A stretch of 64,000 nucleotides of DNA from VXYL01 sp965199945. GTDB taxonomy: Bacteria; Pseudomonadota; Gammaproteobacteria; Pseudomonadales; Azotimanducaceae. The stretch is taken from positions 496,001 through 560,000 of the forward strand of contig OZ241354.1 of assembly GCA_965199945.1 (NCBI GenBank), in the 5' to 3' direction. Every line of letters starts with the position of its first letter. Within the stretch, counting starts at the first letter, position 1. The notes below the pieces were generated by a model. That model did not search any database and was not told the origin of the DNA. It saw only the letters and a list, made by a program, of their open reading frames with translations. This document shows, one piece after another, positions 47,501-55,454 of the stretch. The translations under genes and the position numbers were made by a program.

Positions 47501-49067
47501 GACGCTGCCGCGGGGACATCGAGGCGGCTGGCGAAGTGCGCAATCCAAAGCGCAAGTCGACGACGTGATGCTCGGCTCGCTGGAGCTGCTGTTCGACAAC
47601 GAAGACGGCGGCGAGGCCAGCGACTTCGAGAAGGGCATGGCGGAGTCCGCCAAGTCCAACCGCGACCGGCATCGCCGGGGCGTGGAAGTAGCCGATCCTC
47701 TCGCCGAGGATTCCGCGATGATGCAGGGGCTTGGCAAGGTCGCCATCGCGCTGACCAACCCGCCGTTCAGCAGCTTGAAGAATATTGCGAACGACGTTGA
47801 TAGCGAAGTGCGGAATGCGATGGTGGATCGCATGGGCAAGCTGCGAGAAGGCGTCAGTGGGAGGTGGCCACGCAATAGCGAGGCGATTTCTGCCGATTCG
47901 TTGCAGCCCCCCTTCTCCTATATCCTCGCCGAGCGCATCAACCGCGACGTCGGTGCCGTGGGGATGGTGATCCCCACGACCGTCTGCACGAATCTGTCGA
48001 AGGCCGGCGTCAGTCAGCGCTCGTTGCTAGCGAGTCAGTTCGAGATCGACAGCATCATCACGCTGCACGACCACAGAGCATATGCATGGAGCGTTAAGGG
48101 CCACCAAGAGAGTCTTCTGCTAATGCGTCGAAGACGGAGGCACCGCTCTGACGCGACGCGTTTCGTCTCGCTATTGCGGCGGCCCACTAGCGCCGAAGAG
48201 AGCAAGGACCTTTATGAACGCCTCCGCCGAGACCAACTTGGTGATCTGGGGCGCATTTGCGAGTGGCCAAGAGAGCGCATTGAAGCCGGCGACTGGTTTC
48301 CAGCGGTGTTTTACGAACCGGAACTAGCCGATGCTTGCCACGAGATCGACACTTGGGCACATCGGGAGCGGTTCTCGAGACTCGGCGACTTGTATGAGAT
48401 CAATACGACGAGGCAAGCGGTTGGGCAGTCCAAGTGGGAGTGGTGCGACGAAGGAGAAGCCGAGTTGCCGGTAGCCAAGTCCGCTTCCGAGTCAGGGCAG
48501 ACATGCATCAGAGGACGAGTTGACGGATGGGCCAAGAGGGCCGCGTCGCAACGGACGAACCAGCGTGAACTCAACACGCTGTCACGGAAGGCAGGGCGCC
48601 TCCTCGTAGCGAATTCACAACGAACAAATACGGCGCGTCTAGTTTGCGTCGCTTTCTCTACGCCAGTGGTTGGCTACGCCTGGACTCCGGTCCAATCGGT
48701 CTCGCGCCCGGACGCCAAAGCTCTGGCCGTATGGATCAACTCTACCGTGGGCTACATCCTGCTCCGCAGGTACGCGAGTCGAACCATCGACTGGCCAATG
48801 TACCAGCCCGCCGCCATCAAAGCCCTCGTTGTGCCGAACACCGATGGGCCTAGCTGGCCGCAAATGCGTAAACCGCTGCTCGAAGCATATCGTGCGACGG
48901 AAGACATGACCGTACCGCAGTACCGCGAGCCCAACGCCGAAGTGCGGCGCGTTTGGGACCGCGCTGTGGCCAAGGCGGCGGGCATCCCGCAACGCATCGT
49001 TGACGGATGGCGACGTCTTATGGAGGCGGAACCGTTTGTCAGAGGCACTGGTCGCAATGGACGTTGA
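44544..49067 (+). CDS. Single-chain restriction nuclease-helicase-adenine methyltransferase
   Basis: A 1,507-residue protein joining all restriction-modification activities. Order: an Mrr-like PD-(D/E)xK nuclease (TGIDILAERHDGGLIAIQAK, about 78-97), then an SF2 translocase with Walker A MACGTGKT (~200), ADEAH (~333), TATPRIY (~365), GIDVPALDAICFLDE (~570) and QAVGRVMRR. Next come an N6-adenine methyltransferase with DPACGSGTLL (~912) and NPPF (~1072) and a C-terminal target-recognition region. The layout resembles Type ISP enzymes but the methyltransferase is HsdM-like. The ATG is just after a 48-bp repeat; the stop overlaps the SIR2 gene by 11 bp. Confidence 0.9.
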   Translation: MPPDRKRVSEHRTAATLRDRILALALQDGAEKGVEFERWLVDVLPQMPQTEIARAWRWQDAPLPLRRRAFGQKLAGLPDTGIDILAERHDGGLIAIQAKCLRPDKNLVLDDLKQFWLKVKGNRKVAANWVVTTGEWGRTVAAHASDAGSALINAQSEWGDIPAADLGRSKPLQLDDNQKAAWQACVSKFRDKDRGKLVMACGTGKTLVSLRVAEKVAPAGGIVVYATPSIALTGQSRRSWLQNAKRPMRTMVVCSDEDEGAGGGAAFTGFVSEIEAPVSTDPAAIAVTVRELQRSVDGVENGLVAIFATYQSLHRVCTAQEQHGLPDVDFVVADEAHRTAGKYDRQNPGPFQVVHHRLRAAKRLYQTATPRIYAKRSSVKLGKMLKSALEQGANVTIQDMNDQTIYGPQFHRLSFREALQAEKPRLCDYRVIVLAEPLTTEADAIRPSEVRDADDVANTSRNTRVAALAQAMQFDTDDMEDIRSCIAFCNRVDFANQAARLLGDQRLSKWAHGRALARGKAGEGTRPVEVASGSLSAKDNAKRRGDELQRLRDANGAKHITTNVNVLSEGIDVPALDAICFLDERKSEVEIVQAVGRVMRRPARGNKKHGYIVVPVVMSPQASLEESLATGGGDWSVVGQVLRALKAHDDRIETELTDILRVHAPSRGGSGSAGEQLDFWEKLANGDFDALAPMLAESGILGDQRAQTANLIKAAVVAAAHALAEETGMGRTLAPVVGVADVKEDAELRACTQAALILMNACLVHERLVQTKNAIDLPKLSELTSAGNVARKLAKAWRKILAHDYKPIFQPAVEVLKAADMGQKQTPKGMEYALYGLAQHAEEVAEKYAAAGMDHAGELFQAAMDNPQADGAYYTLTPGAMLLAELACDLYAPPDDPLWRKPSTWKKIAMMDPACGSGTLLVAFAAAVRRRAAEQGARQKQLEKIHRAFVEQGMVGLDINRRAVQIAAAQLTMGGLGADFRNMGLWTLPRGHRGGWRSAQSKAQVDDVMLGSLELLFDNEDGGEASDFEKGMAESAKSNRDRHRRGVEVADPLAEDSAMMQGLGKVAIALTNPPFSSLKNIANDVDSEVRNAMVDRMGKLREGVSGRWPRNSEAISADSLQPPFSYILAERINRDVGAVGMVIPTTVCTNLSKAGVSQRSLLASQFEIDSIITLHDHRAYAWSVKGHQESLLLMRRRRRHRSDATRFVSLLRRPTSAEESKDLYERLRRDQLGDLGRICEWPRERIEAGDWFPAVFYEPELADACHEIDTWAHRERFSRLGDLYEINTTRQAVGQSKWEWCDEGEAELPVAKSASESGQTCIRGRVDGWAKRAASQRTNQRELNTLSRKAGRLLVANSQRTNTARLVCVAFSTPVVGYAWTPVQSVSRPDAKALAVWINSTVGYILLRRYASRTIDWPMYQPAAIKALVVPNTDGPSWPQMRKPLLEAYRATEDMTVPQYREPNAEVRRVWDRAVAKAAGIPQRIVDGWRRLMEAEPFVRGTGRNGR

Positions 49068-50835
49068 ACCGATCCAGTCCCTAGCATTCTCAATGCATGA
49101 ACGGCCCAAGCTGTACGCTCTCCTGCTCGGCTCGGGCGTGTCTACGGCAGCAGGTGTCCCGACCGGCTGGGAGGTCGTGCTCGATCTTGTTGGCAAACTC
49201 ATGGCTATGCAGGGCGAGAAAGCGCCGGACCCCCACAAGTGGTACCGCGACAAGTACGGCTCCGACCCCGACTATTCCGCCCTGATTGAGCGGATCGCAC
49301 CCACGCCAGCAGAGCGGCAACAAATACTCCGTCAGCACTTTGAACCAGACCCCGCGGATGAGGCGGGCGCGTCGAAACGCCCCACAGCGGCCCACCGAGC
49401 CATCGCCGATTTGGTCAAGCGTGGATTCGTAAAGGTCATCGTCACAACAAACTTCGATCGCTTGATCGAGGGTGCGCTGCGCGAAGCTGGTGTTGAGCCC
49501 GTGGTTTTAAGTTCGCCGGACGACATCGCCGGGATGATGCCGCTCGATCACACCAACTGCTGTGTGCTCAAGCTCCACGGCGACTACTTGGACGAGAGAA
49601 TCCGAAACACGACGGACGAGCTCTCGGAGTACCCCGACGCCCTGAACGATGTTCTTGATCGCATACTCCAGGAATACGGCCTTGTGGTATGCGGATGGTC
49701 GGGCGAATGGGATGTCGCCCTAAGCAAGGCCATTCGGCGAGCAACGGCTAGGCGATACACGACCTATTGGGCCGCCTATGGTACGCTTGGTGACGAAGCC
49801 AAACGCATCGCCCAAGCACGGGAAGCACGGGTTATCGAAATCGAGAGCGCGGACAGGTTCTTTGAAGACCTGTCTGGTCTGGTTCGCTCCATTGAAGATT
49901 ATGCGACACCTCACCCTCTCTCCGTGAAGGCTGCGGTAGCGCAATGCAAACGGTTCCTCGCCAGAGACGAAGATCGGATTCGTTTGGCCGATTTAGTAGA
50001 TTCGATCGGAAAGGAAGCGTTTGACGGCGTAGTCGCCCTGCCGGAGCTGAGCGATCTCGATGGCGTGACTTTAACAAAATACATGCGCCGTTGCGAAGGT
50101 ATTTGTAGTAAACTGCTGACTATTGCTGTCGAAGTGTCGTACTGGAGCAGGAACATGCAGATTGAATCTTGGAAAAATGCGGTTGAGCGTTTTTTTCAAG
50201 GAATACCGAAGACAGGAAGCGCGTTGATACGCACAGTCAGATCTTATCCAACTGTTCTCTTGACGTATGCTCTGGGCATCGGGGCTATCGGGGCGGAAAG
50301 ACCTCGAGACCTCGCGAGAATACTCGCCTTTCCGACGGGGCGCGAGGTCGATTCTTGGTCGGAGGGAGTGCCTATGAAGGCTGAGGAGGAAGTTGGTCAA
50401 GGTCTGGGACGGATGATGTCGGATTTTGTCGAATATTCGGAAAGCTGGCGGGCCCTCGAGGGCATGGAGAGGCACTACTGTCCGATCAACGACTGGCTAT
50501 TTCAATCTCTGAGGGAACACACGACGGGAGTGATACCGTCGTACCTGCGCTACCAGCGGATATTCGATAGAGTGGAAATCCTAATGTCACTAGGTTGCGG
50601 TTTGCGAATGAGTGAGGAGAACTCAGAATTCCCGCCTTGGTTTATTCCTGGGCGATTTATGTTTCGAAGGGAGGTTTTTAATGCAACGATCAGTGAAATT
50701 CGGGATTCATTGATTGGCGAAGAAGACAACTCGCCTTTCGTTTACTTTGTAGGTGACAGTGCGGCGAACGGCTTGGTATTCTTGAACTCCTTTCTCGATT
50801 TCGTTGGGCCAATCCGCAGTCGGTTCCACGCATAG
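49057..50835 (+). CDS. SIR2-domain protein, probable NAD-consuming defence effector
   Basis: A 592-residue protein. Its N-terminal 230 residues form a SIR2 fold: NAD-binding LLGSGVSTAAGVPTGW, VIVTTNFDRLIEGAL, LKLHGDY and GLVVCGWSGEWD. SIR2 domains in anti-phage systems commonly hydrolyse NAD+ to stop infected cells. The C-terminal 360 residues are unfamiliar, largely helical, and their DNA is markedly AT-richer than the surroundings. The ATG at 49057 lies inside the end of the restriction-modification gene (11-bp overlap), so the two are coupled. An in-frame start at 49000 is possible but less likely. The stop falls in a 20-bp tandem duplication. Confidence 0.85.
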   Translation: MDVEPIQSLAFSMHERPKLYALLLGSGVSTAAGVPTGWEVVLDLVGKLMAMQGEKAPDPHKWYRDKYGSDPDYSALIERIAPTPAERQQILRQHFEPDPADEAGASKRPTAAHRAIADLVKRGFVKVIVTTNFDRLIEGALREAGVEPVVLSSPDDIAGMMPLDHTNCCVLKLHGDYLDERIRNTTDELSEYPDALNDVLDRILQEYGLVVCGWSGEWDVALSKAIRRATARRYTTYWAAYGTLGDEAKRIAQAREARVIEIESADRFFEDLSGLVRSIEDYATPHPLSVKAAVAQCKRFLARDEDRIRLADLVDSIGKEAFDGVVALPELSDLDGVTLTKYMRRCEGICSKLLTIAVEVSYWSRNMQIESWKNAVERFFQGIPKTGSALIRTVRSYPTVLLTYALGIGAIGAERPRDLARILAFPTGREVDSWSEGVPMKAEEEVGQGLGRMMSDFVEYSESWRALEGMERHYCPINDWLFQSLREHTTGVIPSYLRYQRIFDRVEILMSLGCGLRMSEENSEFPPWFIPGRFMFRREVFNATISEIRDSLIGEEDNSPFVYFVGDSAANGLVFLNSFLDFVGPIRSRFHA

Positions 50836-50870
50836 TCAGCCTCAAGTCTCCATAGTCAGCCTCAAGTCTC
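50831..50870. repeat. 20-bp perfect tandem duplication at the island edge
   Basis: CATAGTCAGCCTCAAGTCTC occurs twice head-to-tail (50831-50850, 50851-50870). The first copy includes the SIR2 stop codon and the second ends 19 bases before tilS. Confidence 0.95.
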
Positions 50871-50889
50871 GAAGCGCAACCAGTGCCCA

Positions 50890-52140
50890 ATGTCGGTAGC
50901 TGATCCAGCGGGACAGGTACGCACGGCCCCTCCGCTCGCGCCGTGGTTCGACGGCACCGCGAAGCACACGCTCTGGGTGGGCGTGAGTGGGGGCGTGGAT
51001 TCCACGGTGCTGCTGCATGTGCTGCGCGGTCTGCCCGGTGTCGCCGCCATCCACATCGATCATGGTCTGCAGGACGGGGCCGCGCAGTGGGCGGCGCGTT
51101 GCGGGGCGATGGCTGCGCGGTGGGGCGTGCCGTTTCAGGCGAAGCCGGTGGCGGTGTCGCGGCGGGGCAATCTGCAGGCGCGGGCGCGGCGGGCGCGGTA
51201 TCGGGCGTGGCGCGACATTCTGGCGCCGGGGGACGTGCTCGCGCTTGCCCATCATGCGGACGATCAGGCAGAGACGCGGCTTTGGCAGTCGCTCACGGGG
51301 CGCGAGGCGGGTGGAATGCCGGGCCAGCGCGCGCTTGGGCACGGGCTTCTGGTGCGGCCGATGCTGCGCTTGCGCCGTGGCGAGATCGTTGCCTACGCCC
51401 GCACGGCGGGGCTGGACTGGGAGGACGATCCGGCGAACGCCGATCTGCGCTTTGACCGCAACCTTGTTCGCCACTGCCTGCTTCCCTCCCTCGAACGGCG
51501 CTCGCCGGAGGCGTTTGCCCGGCTGGCGGCGCCGCGTTGCGAGGCGGCGCGTGTCGTGCGGCCATTGCCGGTCACGAGCGCCACGCAGGACGGCGTCGCC
51601 GCTTGGCTTGCCACCGCAGATCTGCCGCAAGCGCACCGGTCCATCGGCGAAATCGAGCGCCAAAGCCAAGCCGCCGAAGGGCGCTTGCCGCGCATTGCCG
51701 TGGCGCCAGGCGTTGAAGCCCGCCTCTTTCGCCGCCACTGGCATCTGGTGCGTACCGAGGGGCTGCGTGTCGAAACGCCCGAGGGTCGCCACGTCACGTC
51801 CGGCGTTTGCATGGCGCTGCCGAACGGCGTGCTGGCGTGGCGAAAGGATGAAGCCGGGCTCCCCGCCGGCGCCCTGCTCACGGTGCGCTCTCGCCAAGGC
51901 GGAGAACGCATCCGTTTGCATGGCCGGAACATCCGCAAGACGGTCAAGGCGTTGTTCCAAGAACACCGCGTGCCGCCTTGGAGACGCGAACGCTGGCCGC
52001 TCCTGTACGACGAAGCCGGCCGGTTGCTCGCCGTGCCAAGCATCGGCGTGGCAGCCGCGGCCGCGGTCTCTGGCGGTCTTCAACCGTGTTGGACGCCGAA
52101 CGCGGACACGCTCACGACAGACGTTCTTCCCCCGTCGTGA
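50890..52140 (+). CDS. tilS: tRNA(Ile)-lysidine synthase
   Basis: TilS attaches lysine to C34 of the tRNA that reads AUA, changing its charging from Met to Ile. The 416-residue product has the PP-loop VGVSGGVDSTVLLHVL, HIDHGLQ, the LALAHHADDQAETRLWQ helix, RPML...RRGEI and WEDDPANAD, followed by the C-terminal domain ending near RRERWPLLYDEAG. No obvious ribosome binding site precedes the ATG. Its stop overlaps recC by 4 bp (GTGA), making tilS the lead gene of a recCBD operon. Confidence 0.95.
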   Translation: MSVADPAGQVRTAPPLAPWFDGTAKHTLWVGVSGGVDSTVLLHVLRGLPGVAAIHIDHGLQDGAAQWAARCGAMAARWGVPFQAKPVAVSRRGNLQARARRARYRAWRDILAPGDVLALAHHADDQAETRLWQSLTGREAGGMPGQRALGHGLLVRPMLRLRRGEIVAYARTAGLDWEDDPANADLRFDRNLVRHCLLPSLERRSPEAFARLAAPRCEAARVVRPLPVTSATQDGVAAWLATADLPQAHRSIGEIERQSQAAEGRLPRIAVAPGVEARLFRRHWHLVRTEGLRVETPEGRHVTSGVCMALPNGVLAWRKDEAGLPAGALLTVRSRQGGERIRLHGRNIRKTVKALFQEHRVPPWRRERWPLLYDEAGRLLAVPSIGVAAAAAVSGGLQPCWTPNADTLTTDVLPPS

Positions 52141-55100
52141 TCGCGCCCCCCGGCTTGCAGCTGTGCGCCTCGAACCGGCTGGAGGTTCTCGCGGAGCAGC
52201 TTGCGGCGCGGATGCGCAGCGCACCGGGCGAGCCGCACGCGGCGGAGCGCATCGTCGTTCCCCATCCCACGCTTGGTCGCTGGCTGCGTCTGGCGCTGGC
52301 GAGCGAGCTTGGCATCGCGGCGAATCTGCGCATCGAACTGCCGGCCGAGTTCGCCTGGGCGACGATGCGCGACACGGTGCCGACGCTGGCCAGAGAGCAG
52401 CCCTTTGCGCCGGCGAGCCTGCGCTGGCGCATCGAAGCGCAGCTCAAGGGCTGGCAGGGCGACGATCCCCTGGGGCGCTATCTGCGCGCCGAGGCGGAAT
52501 CCGCGTCGCAGCCGAGCGCGGCATCCGCGTTGCTCGAGCGCCGCCGCTACGCGCTGGCGGACCGGCTGGCGGTGGTCTACGACCGCTGCCTGCTGTACCG
52601 CCCCGATTGGATACGCGCGTGGCAGCGCGGCGAGACGCCGCATTGGCAGGCGCGGCTGTGGCAGTTGCTGACGGACGACGCCGAGGAGCCGGCGCATTGG
52701 GTGGATGCCATCGATGCGTTCATGGCAGCCGTCGCCGGCGCCCAGGAAAACGCGAACGCAAGCGCTGGCGGTGGTTCGGGGCAGCTTGAGCTGGCGCTGG
52801 CGCCGAGTGCGCCAGCGCGGCCCCGGGCGAGCTTCTTCGGCATCGTCGGGCTGTCGCCAACCTATCTGGACGTGCTGCGCTGTGCGGCGCAACTGATGGA
52901 CGTGCATCTCTACATGCTGAGCCCCTGCCGCGAGTTCTGGGCAGACACGCGCTCGGCGCGGGAGCGGGCCACGGCAAGCCGCGCGCGAGGCGACGATGCC
53001 GGCACGAAAGAAGAATCCCCAAGCCACGGCCTTGCGGCACCACCTTTGGGCAACGAACTGCTCTCGCTCTGGGGCCGCCCGGCGCGCGACATGCAGGCGC
53101 TGTTGGCGGACGAACTCGGCGTTGGCGACCCGCTCGAAATCTACCGCGATGCCGATGCGGCCACGCGCCTCGGCACGGTGCAGCAGGACATCCTCGAACT
53201 GCGCGGCGCAGAGGAAGCCGCGAACGGGAGCGACATCGCCGAGGACGACGACTCGCTGCAAATCCACGTCTGCCACACCGCCATGCGCGAGGCGGAGGTG
53301 CTGCACGACCGCCTGCTCGCCATCTTCGATGCGAACCCAGACATCCAGCCGGCGGACGTGCTGATTCTCACGCCGGCACTGGAGGACTACGCGCCGGCAA
53401 TCGAATCCGTATTCGCGGCCGCCGACACGATTCCCGTCGACGTCGGCCGTCGCCGGCGGCGCGACAACGCGGCCGTCCAAGCCTTCCTGGACATTCTCGC
53501 CCTCCCCGGTTCGCGCTACGGCAGCCGCGCCGTGTTGACGCCGCTGCGGGCGCGGTCGGTGCAGCTGCGCTTCGGCATCGACGAGGAGAGCCTGCACACG
53601 CTGCGCGGCGGCTTGGAGCGCGCCGGCATTCGCTGGGGCATCGACGCCGTGCATCTGGCCGCCCTCGGCATGCCCGATACCGCCAGCCACACTTGGCGCA
53701 AGGGCATTCGCCGGCTGCTGCTCGGCTATGCCGTCGGCGACGACACGGCGATGGTGCAGGGCATCGTCGCCTGTCCGCTGGCACGCCCCGGCTTCGACGT
53801 CGGCGCGGGCGAATACGCGCAGCTTGGCGGTCTGCTCCGCTACCTGGAGCAGCTCTTCGCCCTTGCCGCGTGGGTGGACGAGGAGCGCTCGCCCTCGGAA
53901 TGGGCGGAATCCTTGCGCACGGATGTTCTGGCGGCGTTCTTCGCCGACTTGCCCGGCGTGTCGGAAGTGGACGCAGTGGCGGCTTTGATCGACGAGTTCG
54001 AGCAGGAATGCCGCCTGGCCGAGCGCACCGCGCCGATCTCCTTCGAGGCGCTGCGCTCGGCAATCGCCGCGCTTGGGGACACGGCGATGCGCTCCGTCGC
54101 GCGCCTTGCCGACGGAGCGACGCTGGGGCGGCTGGCGAGCGGCGAGATCTTTCCGGCCAAGGTGGTCTGTCTGGCCGGCATGAACGACCGAGCGTTTCCG
54201 CGCTACCAATCCGAGACGTCCTTCGATCCCATGGCCGAGGACGGTCGCCGCATCGGCGACCGCGACCTGCGCGACGAGGACCGCTTCGCGTTTCTCGAAG
54301 CGCTGCTGGCGGCGCGGCGCTTCTTCGTCGTCGCCTACACCGGACGCGACGTGCGCGAAGACAGCGCGATTCCGGCGTCCATCGTCGTCAATGAACTGGC
54401 GGAATATCTCGCCGCGCGCTTCCCGAACTGGGCGCAAAAGCGGCCCGAGACCGTCCATCCGCTGCAACCCTTCAGCTCGCGCTACTTCGACGGCGCAAGC
54501 GGCCTCTTCAGCTTTTCCCAGGCGATGGCCGATGCCGCGAGCGCAATGGCCGGCGAAGGCGCCGCGCCCCGGGCCTTCCACGGCATCCTGCCGGAAGCCG
54601 AGACGCCGCTGCGCGCGGGCGAAGTCGCGCTCGACGACCTGCTGCGCTTCGCCGCCCGCCCGGTGCAGTTCTTCGTGGAGAAACGCCTGCACATGACGCT
54701 GCGGCTGGAGGAGGACGACCTGCGCGACGACGAGACCCTGGCCCTCGACGGCTTGCAGACGTGGCAATTGCGGAATCGGCTGCTGGCGCTGGGGGAGGCG
54801 GGGCTTTCGGAGGCCGCGGCGGCGCCCATCGCGTTGTCCAAAGGGGAGCTGCAGGAGAGCAACTTGGGGCGCGTGGAATGTCGCGAACGCGGGTTCGAGG
54901 TGGCGCAGCTGGCGGCGGCCTTGGCGCCGTTTCGCGGGCACCTCGACGCGCCCTTGCAGGACGTGGAAGCGCAAATCGGCGACATCTGCGTGAGCGGCGC
55001 CGTCGCCGGCTATCACGCCGAGCGGCGCGAGCTCGTCTCCTACCGCGTTGGCGCGCTGCGCCCCATCGACTTCATCGACGCTTGGCTGCGGCTGCTGTGC

Positions 55101-55454
55101 GTCTCCTGCACCGTCGAACAGCAGGTGCGTGGCGTCTTGCTGGGCGTCACCGACGAATTGCAGCGCCGCGAAATCCAGGGCCCGGCGCCGAGCGCCGCGC
55201 AATGTGCGTTGGGGCGCTGGCTGCGGGCGTGGGAGCAGGGCTGGCGCACGCCGCTGCCGTTCTTTCCGAAAACGTCCTGGGAGTGGGCGGCAGGCACGCC
55301 GGACGAAGCGCACAAGGCATGGCACGGCAACGCTTTCGGCGAAGCGCGCGATCCGTACAACCGCTTGGCGTTCCCGGAAAGCCCGTTCGGCGACGACGCG
55401 TTCGAGACCTTGGCGGAAGAACTGCTTGCGCCGTTGGCGGCGGCTTTGGCGTGA
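52137..55454 (+). CDS. recC: Exodeoxyribonuclease V subunit RecC
   Basis: RecC is the structural/Chi-recognition subunit of RecBCD. The 1,105-residue product (GTG start in the tilS stop) shows LCASNRLEVLAEQLAARM at the start, the conserved VPHPTLGRWLRLALA, FFGIVGLSPTYLDVLRC, the HVCHTAMREAEVLHDRLL segment and FPRYQSETSFDPM...GDRDLRDEDRFAFLEALLAAR. Its helicase folds lack working ATP motifs, as usual. Its stop overlaps recB by 4 bp (GTGA). Confidence 0.96.
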   Translation: MIAPPGLQLCASNRLEVLAEQLAARMRSAPGEPHAAERIVVPHPTLGRWLRLALASELGIAANLRIELPAEFAWATMRDTVPTLAREQPFAPASLRWRIEAQLKGWQGDDPLGRYLRAEAESASQPSAASALLERRRYALADRLAVVYDRCLLYRPDWIRAWQRGETPHWQARLWQLLTDDAEEPAHWVDAIDAFMAAVAGAQENANASAGGGSGQLELALAPSAPARPRASFFGIVGLSPTYLDVLRCAAQLMDVHLYMLSPCREFWADTRSARERATASRARGDDAGTKEESPSHGLAAPPLGNELLSLWGRPARDMQALLADELGVGDPLEIYRDADAATRLGTVQQDILELRGAEEAANGSDIAEDDDSLQIHVCHTAMREAEVLHDRLLAIFDANPDIQPADVLILTPALEDYAPAIESVFAAADTIPVDVGRRRRRDNAAVQAFLDILALPGSRYGSRAVLTPLRARSVQLRFGIDEESLHTLRGGLERAGIRWGIDAVHLAALGMPDTASHTWRKGIRRLLLGYAVGDDTAMVQGIVACPLARPGFDVGAGEYAQLGGLLRYLEQLFALAAWVDEERSPSEWAESLRTDVLAAFFADLPGVSEVDAVAALIDEFEQECRLAERTAPISFEALRSAIAALGDTAMRSVARLADGATLGRLASGEIFPAKVVCLAGMNDRAFPRYQSETSFDPMAEDGRRIGDRDLRDEDRFAFLEALLAARRFFVVAYTGRDVREDSAIPASIVVNELAEYLAARFPNWAQKRPETVHPLQPFSSRYFDGASGLFSFSQAMADAASAMAGEGAAPRAFHGILPEAETPLRAGEVALDDLLRFAARPVQFFVEKRLHMTLRLEEDDLRDDETLALDGLQTWQLRNRLLALGEAGLSEAAAAPIALSKGELQESNLGRVECRERGFEVAQLAAALAPFRGHLDAPLQDVEAQIGDICVSGAVAGYHAERRELVSYRVGALRPIDFIDAWLRLLCVSCTVEQQVRGVLLGVTDELQRREIQGPAPSAAQCALGRWLRAWEQGWRTPLPFFPKTSWEWAAGTPDEAHKAWHGNAFGEARDPYNRLAFPESPFGDDAFETLAEELLAPLAAALA

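Noticed and set aside
54761..55450. N-terminal extension of RecB inside recC
   Set aside because: Alternate-frame translation of recC; the RecB family start fits the GTG at 55451.
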